From: Dehalococcoidales bacterium | Lineage (GTDB): Bacteria > Chloroflexota > Dehalococcoidia > Dehalococcoidales > Fen-1064 | Direction of reading: 5' to 3' | DNA length: 6,176 nt | Assembly: GCA_028713395.1 (NCBI GenBank) | Contig: JAQTOJ010000119.1 | Span: forward strand, 1 to 6,176 | Shown: positions 5,022-6,176 of the stretch, in pieces | Layout: each line of letters begins with the position of its first letter | Numbering within the stretch: position 1 is the first letter of the stretch | Program-made: the position numbers and the translations under genes | Notes under the pieces: generated by a model | What the model was told of the DNA's origin: nothing | What the model saw: the letters and a program-made list of their open reading frames with translations, nothing else | The model's database searches: none

Positions 5022-6176
5022 ATGGGAAAATTACCTCTCGAAGGTATTAAAGTAGCGGATTTTTGCTGGGTCTGGACGGGACCGACCACCACCAAAGTAC
5101 TGGCTGATTTCGGCGCGACGGTGGTAAAGATAGAAAGCAAAGCCAGACCGGAAACATGGCGCATTCAGCCGCCATTCAAAGATAATGTGCCGGGTTTCAA
5201 TCGCGGCGGTATTTTCAACACTATCAATACCTCAAAATACAGCGTGAACATCAACGTCTCCAAGCCAAAGGGTAAAGAACTGGCGAAAAAACTCATTGCC
5301 TGGGCGGACGTCGTCACGGAGAATTTTGCCGGTGGCTCTATGGAAGGCATGGGGCTGGGTTACGAGGTCTGTAAGGCCATCAACCCGGAAGTGATTATGC
5401 TCAGCAGCGCAATGATGGGACAAACCGGACCCTGGAGTATTTTGCCCGGTTACGGTGACCTGCTTTCCGCCATTTCTGCCGTCAGCGAGATCTCCGGCTG
5501 GCCCGACCGCCCGCCCTCTGAGATCGGATATTATACCGATTACGTGGCGCCGCGTTTTAATGCTATGACGCTGTTGGCGGCCCTGGATTACCGCCGGCGC
5601 ACCGGCAAAGGGCAGTACCTTGATATCGGACAACACCAGGGTGGCTTGCAGTATGTATTGCCCCAGATCATGGACTATGAAGTCAACAAACGCGTCGCCG
5701 GGAGAATGGGCAATCGTGATAAATATGCCGCACCCCACGGCTTGTTCCGCTGTCAAGGACAGGATCGCTACATCGCTTTGACGATTTATACGGACGAACA
5801 ATGGCGGGCTTTATGCAATATCGCCGGGGATGTGCCTTGGGCAAACGATCCGAAATACGCCACTTTTGAGGGGCGCAAAGCCAATGAAGACGAACTGGAA
5901 AACGATATTCTGGCGTGGACTCTGACTCAGGATGATGTACAATTGATGCTTGACTTGCAACATGACGGTGTGATTGCCGGTTATCTCATGAGTCCGCCGG
6001 ATTATCTGGAAAATGATCCTCACATCAAAGCCAGAGAATATTATGTGGAACTAGACCATCCGGAAATCGGTAAGATACACGCGCCTCGTCAGCCTGCCGT
6101 GCTTTCCAGGACACCGTGTGAGGTAAAGAGAGCGCCATTGATGGGCGAACACACGGATGTTGTGCTCAAGAATTTC
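5022..6176 (+). CDS. Family III CoA-transferase (CaiB/BaiF type), catalytic-type subunit, 3'-truncated by the window edge
   Basis: The frame opens at ATG 5022, with AGGAG (5010-5014) 7 bases upstream, and stays open to the last base, giving 385 residues. Because MGEHTDVVLKNF at the end matches the family's C-terminal GEHT segment, probably only a short tail is missing. Signatures: LEGIKVADFCWVWTGP (6-21), GATVVKIESKARPETWR (31-47), INTSKYSVNINVSKPKG (68-84), MGQTGPWS (132-139), GYYTDYVAP (169-177), and LDYRRRTGKGQYLDIGQ (188-204). Asp173 in YTDYVAP aligns with the catalytic Asp169 of formyl-CoA transferase and CaiB, so this protein should be able to form the aspartyl-CoA intermediate. The gene starts 12 bases after its paralogue, which lacks that Asp, so co-translation into a hetero-oligomer is likely. 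The pairing resembles BbsEF-type benzylsuccinate CoA-transferases in gene arrangement. No benzylsuccinate-specific evidence is present, and the acceptor acid cannot be told from the sequence. Confidence 0.9.
   Translation, partial: MGKLPLEGIKVADFCWVWTGPTTTKVLADFGATVVKIESKARPETWRIQPPFKDNVPGFNRGGIFNTINTSKYSVNINVSKPKGKELAKKLIAWADVVTENFAGGSMEGMGLGYEVCKAINPEVIMLSSAMMGQTGPWSILPGYGDLLSAISAVSEISGWPDRPPSEIGYYTDYVAPRFNAMTLLAALDYRRRTGKGQYLDIGQHQGGLQYVLPQIMDYEVNKRVAGRMGNRDKYAAPHGLFRCQGQDRYIALTIYTDEQWRALCNIAGDVPWANDPKYATFEGRKANEDELENDILAWTLTQDDVQLMLDLQHDGVIAGYLMSPPDYLENDPHIKAREYYVELDHPEIGKIHAPRQPAVLSRTPCEVKRAPLMGEHTDVVLKNF

Noticed and set aside
5232..5801. Antisense open frame of 189 codons opposite the second CoA-transferase
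   Set aside because: It lies fully within a well-supported gene on the other strand and shows no family motif.

Overview
The window looks like a piece of a bacterial chromosome. It has Shine-Dalgarno sites, tight gene spacing, moderate G+C in the genes and one short A+T-rich intergenic region. It carries five protein genes, two of them cut by the window edges. I saw no RNA genes, insertion sequences, CRISPR repeats or phage genes. The protein families (an acyl-CoA carboxylase-type carboxyltransferase, a PaaK-like adenylate-forming enzyme and a pair of family III CoA-transferases) are typical of acyl-CoA-based catabolism. Such gene sets are common in anaerobic or syntrophic bacteria of sediments and contaminated sites, such as Dehalococcoidia/Chloroflexota or Desulfobacterota relatives, and also in some Actinomycetota. 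The lineage is a guess from gene content, not something the sequence proves.

Layout: (1) Positions 1-1472, plus strand: a carboxyltransferase (PF01039-type) missing its first few dozen residues off the left edge. (2) Positions 1473-1567: a short convergent spacer with two small hairpins. (3) Positions 3596 down to 1568, minus strand: a two-gene operon, first a PaaK/LuxE-like adenylate-forming enzyme, then, 22 bases on, an S51-family peptidase E-like protein. (4) Positions 3597-3767: an A+T-rich divergent promoter region with overlapping palindromes. (5) Positions 3768-6176, plus strand: two consecutive CaiB/BaiF family III CoA-transferase genes 12 bases apart. The second runs off the right edge, probably lacking only its last residues.

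How they may work together (inference): the CoA-transferase pair would move CoA from a donor thioester such as succinyl-CoA to an acid, the adenylate-forming enzyme could activate an acid with ATP, and the carboxyltransferase would carboxylate or decarboxylate a resulting acyl-CoA. In the CoA-transferase pair only the second protein keeps the expected catalytic Asp. That suggests an obligate hetero-oligomer with one catalytic and one non-catalytic subunit, like the BbsEF type of enzyme. The S51-like protein does not fit an obvious catabolic step. The carboxyltransferase, the adenylate-forming enzyme and the S51 protein all deviate from their families at signature positions, so precise substrates cannot be assigned from this window.
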